64,000 nucleotides of DNA from the NCBI GenBank assembly GCA_012845835.1, contig JABAKD010000012.1, positions 13,268,195-13,332,194 of the forward strand, in the 5' to 3' direction. The stretch comes from Undaria pinnatifida. Lineage: Eukaryota; Sar; Phaeophyceae; Laminariales; Alariaceae. Positions 53,325 to 63,645 of the stretch are shown piece after piece (position 1 is the stretch's first letter; every line of letters starts with the position of its first letter). The notes below the pieces were generated by a model. The model was not told the DNA's origin and ran no database searches. It saw only the letters and a list, made by a program, of their open reading frames with translations. A program made the translations under genes and the position numbers.

Positions 53325-53570
53325 TTATAAAAATGAAAATACACTCCAGCTGCGAGATCGAAGATTCCGTCGAAACTCATATTTGCAAGCTGTGTGTGAT
53401 ACTCCGATCGCGCGTATTACTGGGTGCGTGTGTCCTCGTGAAGGATATAGGTCGGCGACTCTCCTTGAAACTACAGTGTAGCTCGTGCCAGGGTCAACAG
53501 GGTGATGTTGATAGCCTGTGGGCGGAAACTATAAAACCCGTTTTTTATGTGTGTAGAAAGAACCTGTGTC
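53325..53570 (-). repeat. C-rich dispersed element, copy 11
   Basis: It runs from the inverse of the 3' end (AAATACACTCCAGCTGCGAG) to GGAAACTATAAAACCCG. The poly(C) modules are not included. Confidence 0.85.
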
Positions 53571-53584
53571 AAGAAACCTGAAAT

Positions 53585-53615
53585 CGTGCCCAGGCCAGCT
53601 ATTGGTCTGGGCACG
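53585..53615. repeat. 9-bp stem hairpin
   Basis: CGTGCCCAG and CTGGGCACG are exact inverse complements around GCCAGCTATTGGT, next to C-rich element copy 11. Confidence 0.7.
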
Positions 53616-53619
53616 CGCG

Positions 53620-54350
53620 AGGCACATTTCTCAAGTAGGACTTTCTTCTTCCGGTCCCGGAGAAGGTGTTTTTTTTTCTCAATATTAATATATTTATATC
53701 TAGGTCCCGAAGGGCTCCAACCCCAAATACTGCTGTTGGGCCCGAACGCCTGAACCGCGAAAAAAAAAACAGCCACCACATACAGCCCTAAACTGCCCCA
53801 CAAGGTTCACAAGTACCAGTACGTAGCAGCCGAAAGGGGTCAAAATAAATAGCATGTCTACTCGATATGCAAAAAATAAAAGACTAAGTTAAATATGAGA
53901 CAAGGCGGGTCCGCTCCTCCATCATTGAAGAAAACATGTACTAACGAATTAAAGACAAGTCATAAAAACAAACACCCAGACAAAAACCGTGCTGCGTGCA
54001 GTTAACACATCATCCATATCCCAGGGGTAGTATCGGCAGCAGGGATGAATGGCGCACGCCCTTCAACGCTACAACCCCACCCTCCCATACAATAAAAAAT
54101 AGTGTGGAAAAAACAACACGCTCTGGGGGAGAAAGGTCTCTTCCATTCCAACTCTGCACCAGATCGGCTCCAAGCTGCGTTTCTCCCGCCTGCCCACCAA
54201 TCCATACTCTTCCAAGATATTAACTAATTTCCACATATCCGACGCGGCGATGAGTTGCGGCCTTCGGACAAGAAACAAAATCGATCGAGAGTAAAGGGGT
54301 TAAGGTTACAAGACGAACCCATAAGAACGTCCGTCTGCCACCCCTATTAT
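53620..54350. other. Interval without a supported gene
   Basis: An A-rich run lies at 53759-53769. No domain or shared repeat is seen. Confidence 0.45.
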
Positions 54351-54354
54351 TCCC

Positions 54355-54690
54355 TACCCTCCCTCCATCCCTCCGCGACAAATGGTGCTACAAAATCTCG
54401 GGACACAATCTACGCTAAGATTACGGCGCCCACCTAAAGGCAGCACATTCCACCACCACTATAATGCCCCTCCCTCCCTCCCTCACTCCCTCCACGACAA
54501 ATGGTGCTAAAAAAAACTTGGACACAATATACGCTAAGATTGCTGCGTTACAACCTAAAGGCAGCACATTCCACCACCCATAAAATGCCCCTCCCGCCCG
54601 CCCTCCACGAAAAATGGTGCTACAAAACCTTGGAAACAATCTACGATAAGATTGCTGCGCCAACCTAAAGGCAGCACATTGCGCGAGTAC
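54355..54690. repeat. About 115-bp tandem repeat, three units
   Basis: Units share AAATGGTGCTA (54379, 54499, 54611), ACACAATCTACGCTAAGATT and CCTAAAGGCAGCACATTCCA, with CCCTCCCTCC between units. Periods are about 120 and 112 bp. Confidence 0.9.
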
Positions 54691-55444
54691 TCGCGTGTAT
54701 TTGGCTGAAGCATGCCTTCATATACGACTACGGTAACTCGCGTGTGTACAAGATCACCAGCGAGCGCGAAAACCTACTCCAGGACCCACACCAGCTTCTC
54801 TCGACCTATCTGCTATTAATTGTCGTCTCACGACGTATTCCCTGCTTTCTTCGTGCAGATGCGGAAGAGTCACACGCTTGTGCCACCCACTTCCAACAAC
54901 ATGGCAAAAACGGCCAAAAAAGGAAGCCTCCTCGCTATCCGATCAAATGATCTTATCGACCGACACGATGCGAAAATACACACGCGAGTCCACGATCTTG
55001 AAAAGCAAGAGGTTTAGCTTACGTACAAACATCCACTCAAGAGCGGACTATCGCAACAAAGCGTCCTTGAGCTAGGTACACACAACAACTCATGAAGGAC
55101 TCATCACCAACACGCCTCCGCACACAATCAGGCCACGCTGAATCGCACCATCTCGACACCTCTGATCGGCCGATTGAACATCCCTACACCTCTCAGTGTC
55201 TGACCACAGAACTACTAATTTTGCGACTATATCCCCTGAAAAATGTCTCCACACGGCCAACATGTCGTCCTAATTGGCCAAACTAAACATTTCCAGACCT
55301 CTGATCGGCAAACAAAATATGCTCATGTTGCAACAACACCCTCTGTCAACAGCTCCACACGGTCGCCCTGCCTCCCCTTCCAGAAGTTGTGCTCGACCGG
55401 GCCATATGGGAACGCCCACCACACACCAAAAAACGATTACGCTA

Positions 55445-55535
55445 GCGTACACATCCACATGCAACCTTTTAGTAGGACGTGAAGCGGGCACTACTAGGGT
55501 ACCGTACACATCGACATTATTAGTAGGACATTAAC
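55445..55535. repeat. Short tandem duplication
   Basis: GTACACATCCACAT...TTAGTAGGACGTGAAG and GTACACATCGACAT...TTAGTAGGACATTAAC are two units about 53 bp apart, just before the inverted-repeat element. Confidence 0.7.
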
Positions 55536-55540
55536 AGGCG

Positions 55541-56910
55541 ACTAAGTTACCCATATTATATCGCGGAATGCTCGGACGTTTGCCGCAAAAATTCGAACAA
55601 GGGCTTGAATATCACCCGCCACTGCCAAGTGCTCCCGCGCATGCAGCCTAAATAGCATCACTCCGGAACCCTAGCAAGTGCTCCCGCATGCATCCTAAAC
55701 ATCGCACCACTCTCGGACGTGAACATGGGGTAGTAACATTACTAAGAAACGACCCTCACATGTCGGTCCAAAGTGACATTATCCTTACACTATCCAGTAA
55801 ACCTTCCTAGAATCGGAACCTTCTTCTCAGTGAGGGATGGCGCGCCTTAGGGTCGACGCGAGAAGGCTCGAGTAGAAAAAACTAACAAGGGTACACCACG
55901 AAAAGGCCCACAACAAGGCGGGAAGAACAGTAGGAAAAAATATCTCGTAACACTAGGAGGAAGGTCATGTGCACATCATCAAACGTTATCATGGTACACC
56001 GCGAAAGGCACACTCCAATAACTGCCCATGGAGTCCATCTTCGGAAGGAAAGCGACCCATCGCAAAACGCACGCTATTCCGCAACAGCCGAAGTAGCCAC
56101 AAGATCCGTGGTCGGTTGCGGAAGTTAGCCAAAATTTTGTAACAGCAGGAGGAAGCGTCGTTGTGCATCACGAGAAGCAATCTACATTTCGTAAGAGTAG
56201 GAGAATGACTCGTCCATGTCCATGTCCACGTCCATGAGGCGATCCCAGTTGCCGTCGAGCAGGGCGTTGGCCAGCTCCTTCCTCTCGGCGGTGTCAGTCC
56301 CCCAGAAGCCGGAAATCTCGCCGTCCTTGGTTTCCTCCTCTTCCTCCAGCATCAGCCGCTCTTCGTCGTCCGGCCCCCAGAGCCCGCCAGTGTTGTGCTC
56401 TAGTTCCGGAAACTTGAAGGACGCCAAGTTCTCATCATCTTTTTACGGTGGACAAGGGAGTTGTTCGTTGGGGAGGGATAAAACAGGCGGCGGCGACGGA
56501 GGGGTGGTAGCGGTAGCAACGAATCGACGTTAGTTGCGCGTTTGTGGGAGCACTTGCTAGGGTTCCGGAGATATGCATTTTGTGGGTACCGGTACCGGCT
56601 GTTCTCTTTTACCCCACCCTGCGTTGTGGTTTAATCTTTCATGTATGCACGCCAGACCACCAGCACAGCGTCTTGGTCGGGTAGTTAGAAGAACGAATCT
56701 ATGATTAATTGCCAACGGAACTTGATTAGATATCAGCCACATACATGCCGGGCTTGCGCTTGGGGTACATCTACCGTCTCTCTGTACCTGATAGGATGTT
56801 TTAGGCTGCATGCGTGGGAGCACTTGGTAGTGGTGGGTTATATTCAAGCCCTTGTTCGAATTTTTGCGGCAAACATCCGAGCATCCCTCGAAATAATATG
56901 GTTAACTAAG
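55541..56910. mobile_element. Inverted-repeat element enclosing the acidic exon
   Basis: About 110 bp at 55541-55650 is repeated inverted at 56801-56910. The arms share CTAAGTTA/CTTAGTTA at the outer edge, then GGATGCTCGGA-type sequence, GTTTGCCGCAAAAATTCG and AACAAGGGCTTGAATAT, and end AAGTGCTCCC.CGCATGCAGCCTAAA. A further inner block (TCCGGAACCCTAGCAAGTGC at 55662) is repeated inverted near 56550, about 220 bp from the main right arm. The element is about 1.37 kb and has only the acidic exon inside. No transposase is seen. It may be a non-autonomous DNA element that has captured a gene piece, or an inverted duplication. Confidence 0.65.
56182..56438 (-). CDS. Acidic C-terminal exon of an unknown protein family (copy 2)
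   Basis: On the minus strand the frame follows GTAAAAAG with AT GAT GAG AAC TTG, giving (D)DENLASFKFPELEHNT then GGLWGPDDEERLMLEEEEE, SGFWGTDTAERKELANALLD, GNWDRLMDVDMDMDES and FSYSYEM before a TAG. There is no ATG before the acidic part, and a TAA lies seven codons upstream, so it is probably the last exon of a spliced gene or a captured exon. Its start phase relative to AG is the same as in copy 1 (21944-22221). Two GxWG motifs are seen here against one in copy 1. It is strongly acidic, with an aromatic/Asp tail. Function is unknown. Confidence 0.6.
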
Positions 56911-57529
56911 GCCGTTTGGGTATTTGGTTCATTTTTGTTCCCGTGTAAAGTGAAAACGTGCACGGGTAAAACCACTTCGACTCGCACAGAGCTACGAACA
57001 CAAACGTACAACTCCAAGCAGCTCCAATCAAGGAATGCCCCGAAACGTGGCGGTAGATGGTATCCATGGCGTCACCAACTCACGTTGCCGTCTTCGCCGG
57101 GGTTTAGCTTTTTTGGCGCTGCTGCCCGTGTATAGTTGGTTGGAGTCGGAGCGCGTGAATTACGTCTCGGGTCGATTCTTCTTCGTACATAGAGACGTAT
57201 CATAACCAAGCCAAGATGCAAACACTACGAGGTAATGCCACATTGATTGACGTTTGCTATTATACGAGATGAAGCCATTTTACTTGGCCAGAACGTTTGC
57301 ACGAATTGGGCGTGTGGCGTTACGTCTGGAAGCCCGTTTCCGGGGACAAATTACGTGCGGTGTACCTGGTCGTATTGGAAGGGGTCAACCCCTTCAGAGC
57401 CCCCGAACCCCTCCCTGTACTACATCCAAGTAATTTTGTCCCCAAAAACGGGTTTCCAGTTGTAAAGGGGTTAAGGGACCGACCCTGGAGGGAATATTAT
57501 CCCCAACATCGCCGGAATACTAGTTGCTT
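56911..57529. other. Interval without a supported gene
   Basis: GTCCCCAAAAACGGGTTTCC...GGGGTTAAG near 57438-57475 resembles the GGGACAAAGT...GGGGTTAAG repeat at 59.33 kb and the body of the C-rich element only weakly. No coding signal. Confidence 0.4.
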
Positions 57530-57722
57530 TTTTTTTATCCTCCGGCGGATGGGGAAAAATAAAGCTTGAGCTCACCACACTCTCACGTATTTTTCATACG
57601 CGTCGTGTGTCGATTTAACTCAGTTGCTTTCGCGACCCAGCGCTAGCTCGCGCACCCTTCGGATCCCACTAGTAGCGATAGCGTGGGCTGTCACTATCAG
57701 TGGTCCTAGTCACAAATAGTTG
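57530..57722 (-). mobile_element. Second retroposon family, short copy
   Basis: It matches the last 200 bp of the copy at 52185-52625 (AAAATAAAGCTTGAGCTCAC, CGTGTGTCGATTTAACTCAG, GCGCACCCTTCGGATCC, AGCGATAGCGTGGGCTGTCA). A run of T at 57529-57538 is its poly(A) tail on this strand. The hairpin-rich 5' part is missing, as expected for 5' truncation. Confidence 0.75.
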
Positions 57723-57949
57723 CGTTGTAAAAGATGTGTTCAATGCGTGTGAACCTATAGACTATACCAGCAGGTAACAAGGGATTGTTCTTCGGGTCGC
57801 ACTTGCCTTGTTTATCCAAATCAAACTCTGGGGTTATAGAGCTCCATGAGCGAGCAGCCTACGAACAAAGTAAAATCTAGGCAGGCCCTTACCGCCGAGG
57901 GCTTCCATTCGAGTAAAAGACGAGAAACAATGCTCAGGAGGGCTTCTTG

Positions 57950-58236
57950 TATTATTTTCGTTTTTTTTTTTCTTCTAATCATGACTTTTACTCTCCAACT
58001 CAACCCAGAAGAGGTCTTGCCACCAGCAACCTTCGGAACAAGCCGTGGTCACCATTAAAAATTAATGGGTGACTTCTCTTCTGCCCCCCTGCACTTGCCT
58101 TTATTATTGTTGCGCATAGGGTTTCGGCATTCCCACTTTCTCAAGCTAATTATTATGCTCGTCGATTTGCATCGAATTTCGCCAACTCACGCTCTCGCGC
58201 TATCGGCTTGTTGTCGCTTTGAAAAATGAAAGTGCC
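57950..58236 (-). mobile_element. tRNA-like SINE, 5'-truncated copy
   Basis: The minus strand reads GCGCGAGAGCGTGAGTTGGC...GAAATTCGATGCAAATCGACGAGCA...CCCTATGCGCAACAATAATA...GTGACCACGGCTTGTTCCGA and ends in a run of A (T-run at 57960-57971). The tRNA-like head is absent. Confidence 0.7.
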
Positions 58237-58239
58237 AAC

Positions 58240-58960
58240 ATCAAATATGCAATGAGCAAAAACAAACACCCCTCCTATACCTGAACGTATGATACGTTTC
58301 ATCGAACGTATTATGATACGTCAAGTGTGATACAAACAAAATGAGATCCAGGCAATTCTGAAGTTGTCTGCGTATACTTGTACACGATGGAAATACCCCA
58401 GTTCTCCTCTTGACCCACCGACGACCGCGAAACTTTGCGGTTTTCTTCAAGCAATTGCTCCGAACTCCCATGTATTCGTCTTGGAAGGACGTCAGCGCAA
58501 TTGGAGCAGCTAACCTTTTCTTCAAAAGTAGTGAGTAAATGTCGAGAAATTCGCGGGCGCGGTTCTGAGGAACAAGAGGATATCGAAGCCCAACTAGCCC
58601 GAGGTAATACGCCGAGCGTATGTACGCATATTTGGACCGAGATGCCCATATTGCAGCAACACCTTGCAAAAAAAGCATGCAACACCACTACAACTACGGC
58701 TGTACCACGGCCGCCGACTTCGAGCCTCCCAAAGGGCTAGGGATACGGATAGAGTGTTACGCACGTCTACGTATGTTTAGCGAGAACCCGGGAACACGGT
58801 TTAACGGCATGTTTCCTACCATACATGCGAATGGAGGCGCACGTTATAGAACAAATGAGATGCAATAAATAGGCCGCTACCAAACCTTTTTTCCAGGACC
58901 GCACTATCAAGGAAAACAAAAAAGTACAATGCCATACCACGTACGCACGCATAATACAAT
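58240..58960. other. Interval without a supported gene
   Basis: The minus frame of 145 codons at 58678-58241 has no recognisable domain. TGATACG strings repeat near 58285-58330. Confidence 0.4.
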
Positions 58961-58962
58961 GT

Positions 58963-59136
<174 letters not shown>

Positions 59137-59215
59137 GCAGCTGCGAGATCGAAGATTTCGACGGAGACTCATCTCTACACAACAAACTGTGTGTCATACT
59201 CCGATCAGTCAAAAA
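59137..59215 (-). repeat. C-rich dispersed element, copy 12 (3' end only)
   Basis: CAGCTGCGAGATCGAAGATT to GTGTGTCATACTCCGATCAG is the inverse of the last 75 bp of the family. In element orientation it is followed directly by (TTG)n, the reverse of the adjoining CAA array. Confidence 0.85.
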
Positions 59216-59327
59216 AACAATCTGATTGCATACTCGTAGTAATGATCCTGGAACCTACAACTCCATCGCTCGAGAAATCTCGAAGAACCGCGCGTTACGG
59301 CTGCTAGTTAACGCCTTCACCGGAAAC

Positions 59328-59470
59328 CCTTTGGGGGGACAAAGTCACATGAATTTAGTGTAAGGGGGGATTTTGGCCTTCACTACTAGAAACCCTTTTT
59401 GGGGACAAAGTGACTTGGATGTCAGTAAAGGGAGGGATTTTGGGGGTTTAAAGGGGTTAAGTTGACACAC
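59328..59470. repeat. About 67-bp tandem duplication
   Basis: GAAACCCTTTGGGGGGACAAAGTCAC...GGGGGATTTTGG and AGAAACCCTTTTTGGGGACA...GGAGGGATTTTGGG lie in tandem. Confidence 0.75.
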
Positions 59471-59568
59471 GGGGCTTATGAAAATACGTGGACGTGTGGT
59501 AAGCTCAACCCCTTTCCATTTCCATAAAACTACAAATGATCCTACTTACTCCTAAAGCCATTTCTTAT

Positions 59569-60312
59569 AGTCGGATTTGTAAGTCGAAAAGGGCCATTCT
59601 CGACTGAAGCACAAATCGGGCTCTTACACAGTCGAAAAAGGGCCTTGTCGATTCAACTTTTTGAGTTTCCGATTTTTCCGACTGGATCTGTCAGTCGACA
59701 AACTCAGTCGAAAAAGTTTTACACCTGTTTTTGAACCCATCGCCTCGTTCATCCCACCACAAAACACACCCACACGCCCACACACCCATACCAGGTACTA
59801 TACAGCAGTATCATACAACAGCGCCGACGCTGCCTTGGCTATCACTGCTGTTGCTCCTCGCCGCAACCTCGCCGCAAGTCAGCGTGGCGCACTCCTAGCT
59901 CCGCTCGCCAGCTAGCAGCAGTATCGCACGAAAGCAGTAGCGCGCGTTATCGATGCCATTTTGCCAACAACGGCTACGCCAGCTGTAGCTTTGGCGGCTC
60001 TCGGCTGAGTGCAACGCCACGAACGTAGCGTTGGCAGCTTTCGGCAAATCTCAACGCCACCAACCCGCTTGGACGAAGGTTCTTCGCGCGTGAAGCACGC
60101 GTTGCTCGCGAGGAACGCGCGAAGCGCAAAGCTGCCATCCGAGTTTCGAGCGCCATACAGCAGTACTCCCTCACACCAACCGCCTCTACGAAGAGCACAA
60201 AAATTTTAAAATCGACTCGAGACTCGAGTGACGATCAGAAGAAGGACCAGAAGAATCCAGTCGAAAAAAAGTCCGGTCGAAAAAGGCCGTTTTCGACTGG
60301 CGGAATCCGACT
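59569..60312. mobile_element. Non-autonomous DNA element with about 40-bp terminal inverted repeats
   Basis: The left arm AGTCGGATTTGTAAGTCGAA then AAGGGCCATTCTCGACTG pairs with the right arm, read inverted, AGTCGGATTCCGCCAGTCGA then AAACGGCCTTTTTCGACCGG. Both ends are flanked by TA (TTATAGTCGG and CCGACTGTATA), which would suit a TA target. The repeated GTCGAAAAAG motif occurs several times inside each end. The centre is GC-rich with no convincing ORF. The length is about 744 bp. Confidence 0.7.
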
Positions 60313-60319
60313 GTATACA

Positions 60320-60904
60320 AAAAGGCCTAACTCCACGAGGTAGTGTTTAGTCCCCGTGTCGGGCGTGCGGTGCTGTTTCGCCTCAACCGCAACAAAAAAA
60401 CAGCAGAAAAAAATAAGACTGTGTGTCATAGTTGTGAGACTTAGATTTGGGGTCAGTTAGTTGCTACGCGTTTGTGGGTTGCTGACTGTAACTGTCCCCA
60501 CTTTGTACCTAGGGTTTGTATACATACGTTGTCCTGGGAGCAGGTGTAAATGTTTTTGTCGGGTGGTTAGTTGCTGTGCATGGTACTCCACACCTTTGTG
60601 TTGGCCGCTAAATCCATACATTCCATACATACGTCATGCGCATTTACGTCAGCTGTGAGTACATTTTATTTGTGGCTCGCGAAGCTTTAAATGATATCGA
60701 GAAATACAAATACTCGTGTAAGTAAGTCGGTTGGCGTACTTCGCCACCCTAAAACTAAAGCATGCTGCAGCAGCAAGTAGTAGTAGCAGTAGTTTAGTCT
60801 AGTGCTTTAGAAGTCACGTCCAGGCCACACAGCCATACCCAAACAAAAAACACACCAACAGAGAGGCATAACACACCAACACGTCGTCGTATCATAGTCA
60901 CCGA
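60320..60904. other. Interval without a supported gene
   Basis: A short GCAGCAGCAAGTAGTAGTAG run lies at 60768. Nothing else is recognised. Confidence 0.45.
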
Positions 60905-61276
60905 CCTATAGCCGGTCGCCCCGGTTGCGTATCAGGTTATCCTCGAATCTGGTATAGGTCAGTTTCGTGAGTTCGAGCCCTGCCGAGTGCATCCTCGTAT
61001 AAATTCGTTGGGACTTTTTCTTGTGCACAATTTGACTTGCTGAAAGCGCGAGAGCGTGAGTTAACTTTTTCTTGTGCACAATTTGACTTGCTGAAAGCGC
61101 GAGAGCGTGAGTTAAAAACACTCGATGAACAATCGACGAGCAGAGGGATTACTGAACCCTATGCACGACAAAAATTGAAGGCAAGAACCGGGGGAGAGAA
61201 GGGACGACACCTGTGACCACGGCTTGTCCAGGAGCTCGAAAGTAGAAGTGCGAGAGAAATTAAAAAAAAAAAAAAA
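60905..61276 (+). mobile_element. tRNA-like SINE, full copy with internal duplication
   Basis: The head has GGTTGCGTATCAGGTTATCC (A-box-like, about 60923) and GTGAGTTCGAGCCCTGCC (B-box-like, about 60967), spaced as in a tRNA gene. The upstream acceptor does not pair, so it is a tRNA relic and not a working tRNA gene. The body contains CTTTTTCTTGTGCACAATTTG then ACTTGCTGAAAGCGCGAGAG in two tandem copies (about 61014-61115). The element ends in 16 A at about 61261-61276. The copies at 49.2 and 58.1 kb have only one of the duplicated units. Confidence 0.8.
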
Positions 61277-61624
61277 ATCCTTCACGACGGCACACACCTA
61301 TTATTTTCTTTGTTTTTTTTCGAATTGACTTGCGTCTGACGTGCGTATGCGGAGTGATAGGTACTACTTGCAATATATACGTCTTACGTCTTTCCCGGGT
61401 GGCGGGGGGCTTCGTCGGTTTTTCCAGGCGCGAGTAGTGAGTCGTATGCACCAGCATGGACCTGTCACATCGTAGGCTGACTCCCGCTTTCACTTCCTAT
61501 ATGTTTCTGGCGGAGGCATGAATTGCGTCAGCTGTTAAATGTGCGTGTACCACCTTTGGTTTGTGTTTTTCCCTAAGGGGTATTCCTCACCTCCAGAGTG
61601 ACTTGATTATGCGAGTTAATGTGA

Positions 61625-61735
61625 AAACAACAACAACCAACAACAACACCAACACCAACACCAACACCAACACCAACACCAACACCAACACCAACACCAA
61701 CACCACCACCACCACCACCAACAACAACAACACCC
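61625..61735. repeat. CAA / CCAACA microsatellite
   Basis: (CAACAAC) passes into about twelve CCAACA hexamers, then (CCA)n and (CAA)n again. It abuts C-rich element copy 13. Confidence 0.95.
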
Positions 61736-61852
61736 CGTAACACGCGCAATCTAAGTAGCAGCTTGCAAAGCTGAGTTTTGACCAAAAAATCGTGAAAAAT
61801 TACTTTCTTGGCCGATCTCACAGCTGAAGTGTAATTTTTCATACTTTTAATT
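61736..61852 (+). repeat. C-rich dispersed element, copy 13 (3' end only)
   Basis: CCCGTAACACGCGCAATCTA to GATCTCACAGCTGAAGTGTA matches the 3' 110 bp of the family, with a 30-bp insertion (AAAATTACTTTCTTGG region) before the terminal motif. Confidence 0.75.
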
Positions 61853-63047
61853 TCAAAGTTATGATGTTTTTAGGTTGCTACCACACTGACCAAAGATAAG
61901 CTCCTGTTTCAAGACGTTCGCGACATGTCATACGAACGTGGAGTAGATACGTACGTGGAGTGGAATGGGATGGGTTCATACGTACCGTAGGTGGCCCTGT
62001 GAAGTGCGGGTATGTGTCACGAAACTTTACCCGCACTATACCGGGCACCCGCACTATATAAAAACCGGCCACTAAATAGGGGTATATATTGTGTCGAACG
62101 ATTTCACCCGCACAATATCAGACACCCGCACTATATGACCCGCACTATATAGGGCCATCTACTAGACGTACGTGGAGTGGAATGGTATGGTATGACTTGA
62201 CCAACAAAAAAGGCGAAACCTGGGCTGATCTAAATAACCAGTACAACGATCCAACAAGCAGTGAGTGAGATTCGACGTCATGACCTCAAAAGTGAACGGA
62301 ACAGCGTTTCCTTCGACAACGTGAAACAATCTTCCAGCAATATTCTACGAGAAAGATTATAAATTATTTGCTCCCAATTTCCGCTCGTATCACATTCGTT
62401 CGAACTTCGAGGTGTGGCGCCGGAATGAAGGAGGGGGACACGTCTCGAAACACAGCAGCAACAGGATGCTACGCGCACAAGGAAAAAACACAATGAGGGA
62501 ACCAGACACATCGTTGGGCTTAGGGATATTTCCATCGGTGTGCACCTCACGCGCACCTCACGTGAGCGGGAGCGTGGGGAGTCGTCAAGCTATCGTTGTT
62601 GTTCTCACATTAACTCGCATATCAAGTTCGTGGTCACAGGACAGGCTGCACTCACTCTGGAGCTGAGGAATACCCCAGAGAAAAAACAAGCAAACCAAAG
62701 GTGGAACACGCATGTATCACAGCTGACCCGATCCATGCCTCCACCAGAAACATATTGAAGTGAAATCGGGAGTCAGCCTACGATGTGCCAGGTCCATGCT
62801 GGTTCATACGGCTCACTACTCGCGCCTGGAAAAACCGAGAAAGACTACCACGTAGACTATATATTGCACGTATCACTACGCACAGGTACGACAGACGCCA
62901 GTCAATTGCAAAAAAGGAACAAAGGAAAGAAGATAAAGGAAAGACATTGGGAAACGAGAGAAAATTATACTACCGCTATGTAATACATACAGCAGCAGCA
63001 GTAGTAGTAGGAGGCTACTGCAGCAGCAGTAGAGGTCCTGCAATAGC
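61853..63047. other. Interval without a supported gene; repeated ACCCGCACTATA
   Basis: ACCCGCACTATA or a one-base variant occurs five times between 62026 and 62145, and GACGTACGTGGAGTGGAATG-type sequence occurs on both sides (about 61952 and 62165). No domain-bearing ORF is seen. Confidence 0.5.
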
Positions 63048-63102
63048 GCGGGTTGCGCCAATATTGCGGGTTGCCCAAATAGTTCGGGTTGCCCCAATAA
63101 TG
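63048..63102. repeat. 18-bp tandem repeat, three units
   Basis: GCGGGTTGCGCCAATATT, GCGGGTTGCCCAAATAGT and TCGGGTTGCCCCAATAAT lie in tandem. In one plus frame they encode the six-residue pattern RVAPIL, RVAQIV, RVAPIM, inside a 152-codon frame without a known domain. Confidence 0.85.
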
Positions 63103-63494
63103 CCGGCAAAATCGTTTGGCAAAACAAAAATAATTGGGAATATTTCACGTGTACGGTGGCCGTGTACGAGTAGTGCCTGCCGTTTGCAGGGTGGTTGGGG
63201 TGGTGCCAGTTTTGTTGGTAGGCACATACCAGCAGTAAAATGAGAGACCTCTACTGCTGTACGACGGCCGGTACTGCTTACTGCCGTATAGCAGTACCGA
63301 GATAATCGCGTTTTTTTTTCTAGATTGCTGGTCGACATTCTGACAGCACTCTACAGGCAGCCCTCCAGAGAGCAACCGCTCGCTGTACAATAGTCAGTGG
63401 TCAGTAGCCACGATTTGGTTAGTGGAGGGAACCGGGCAACCATACAACCATCTAGACTGTATGCTGCACATTTAGTCAAGACTAATATAAAAAT

Positions 63495-63645
63495 CAAAAT
63501 ACACTCCAGCTGTGAGATCGAATATTTCGCCGAAACTCATCTTTGCAAGCTGTGTGTGATACTCCGATAGCGCGTATTACGGGTTGCGTGTCCTCATTAA
63601 GGATATAGGTCGGCGACTCCCCTTGCAACTACATATATGTAGTTG
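63495..63645 (-). repeat. C-rich dispersed element, copy 14
   Basis: AAATACACTCCAGCTGTGAG through ATACTCCGATAGCGCGTATT to GGCGACTCCCCTTGCAACTA is the inverse of the 3' 145 bp of the family. Confidence 0.9.

Noticed and set aside
60905-60985. A functional tRNA gene
   Set aside because: A- and B-box-like strings are present, but the acceptor stem does not pair and the same head is attached to a dispersed SINE body in other copies.
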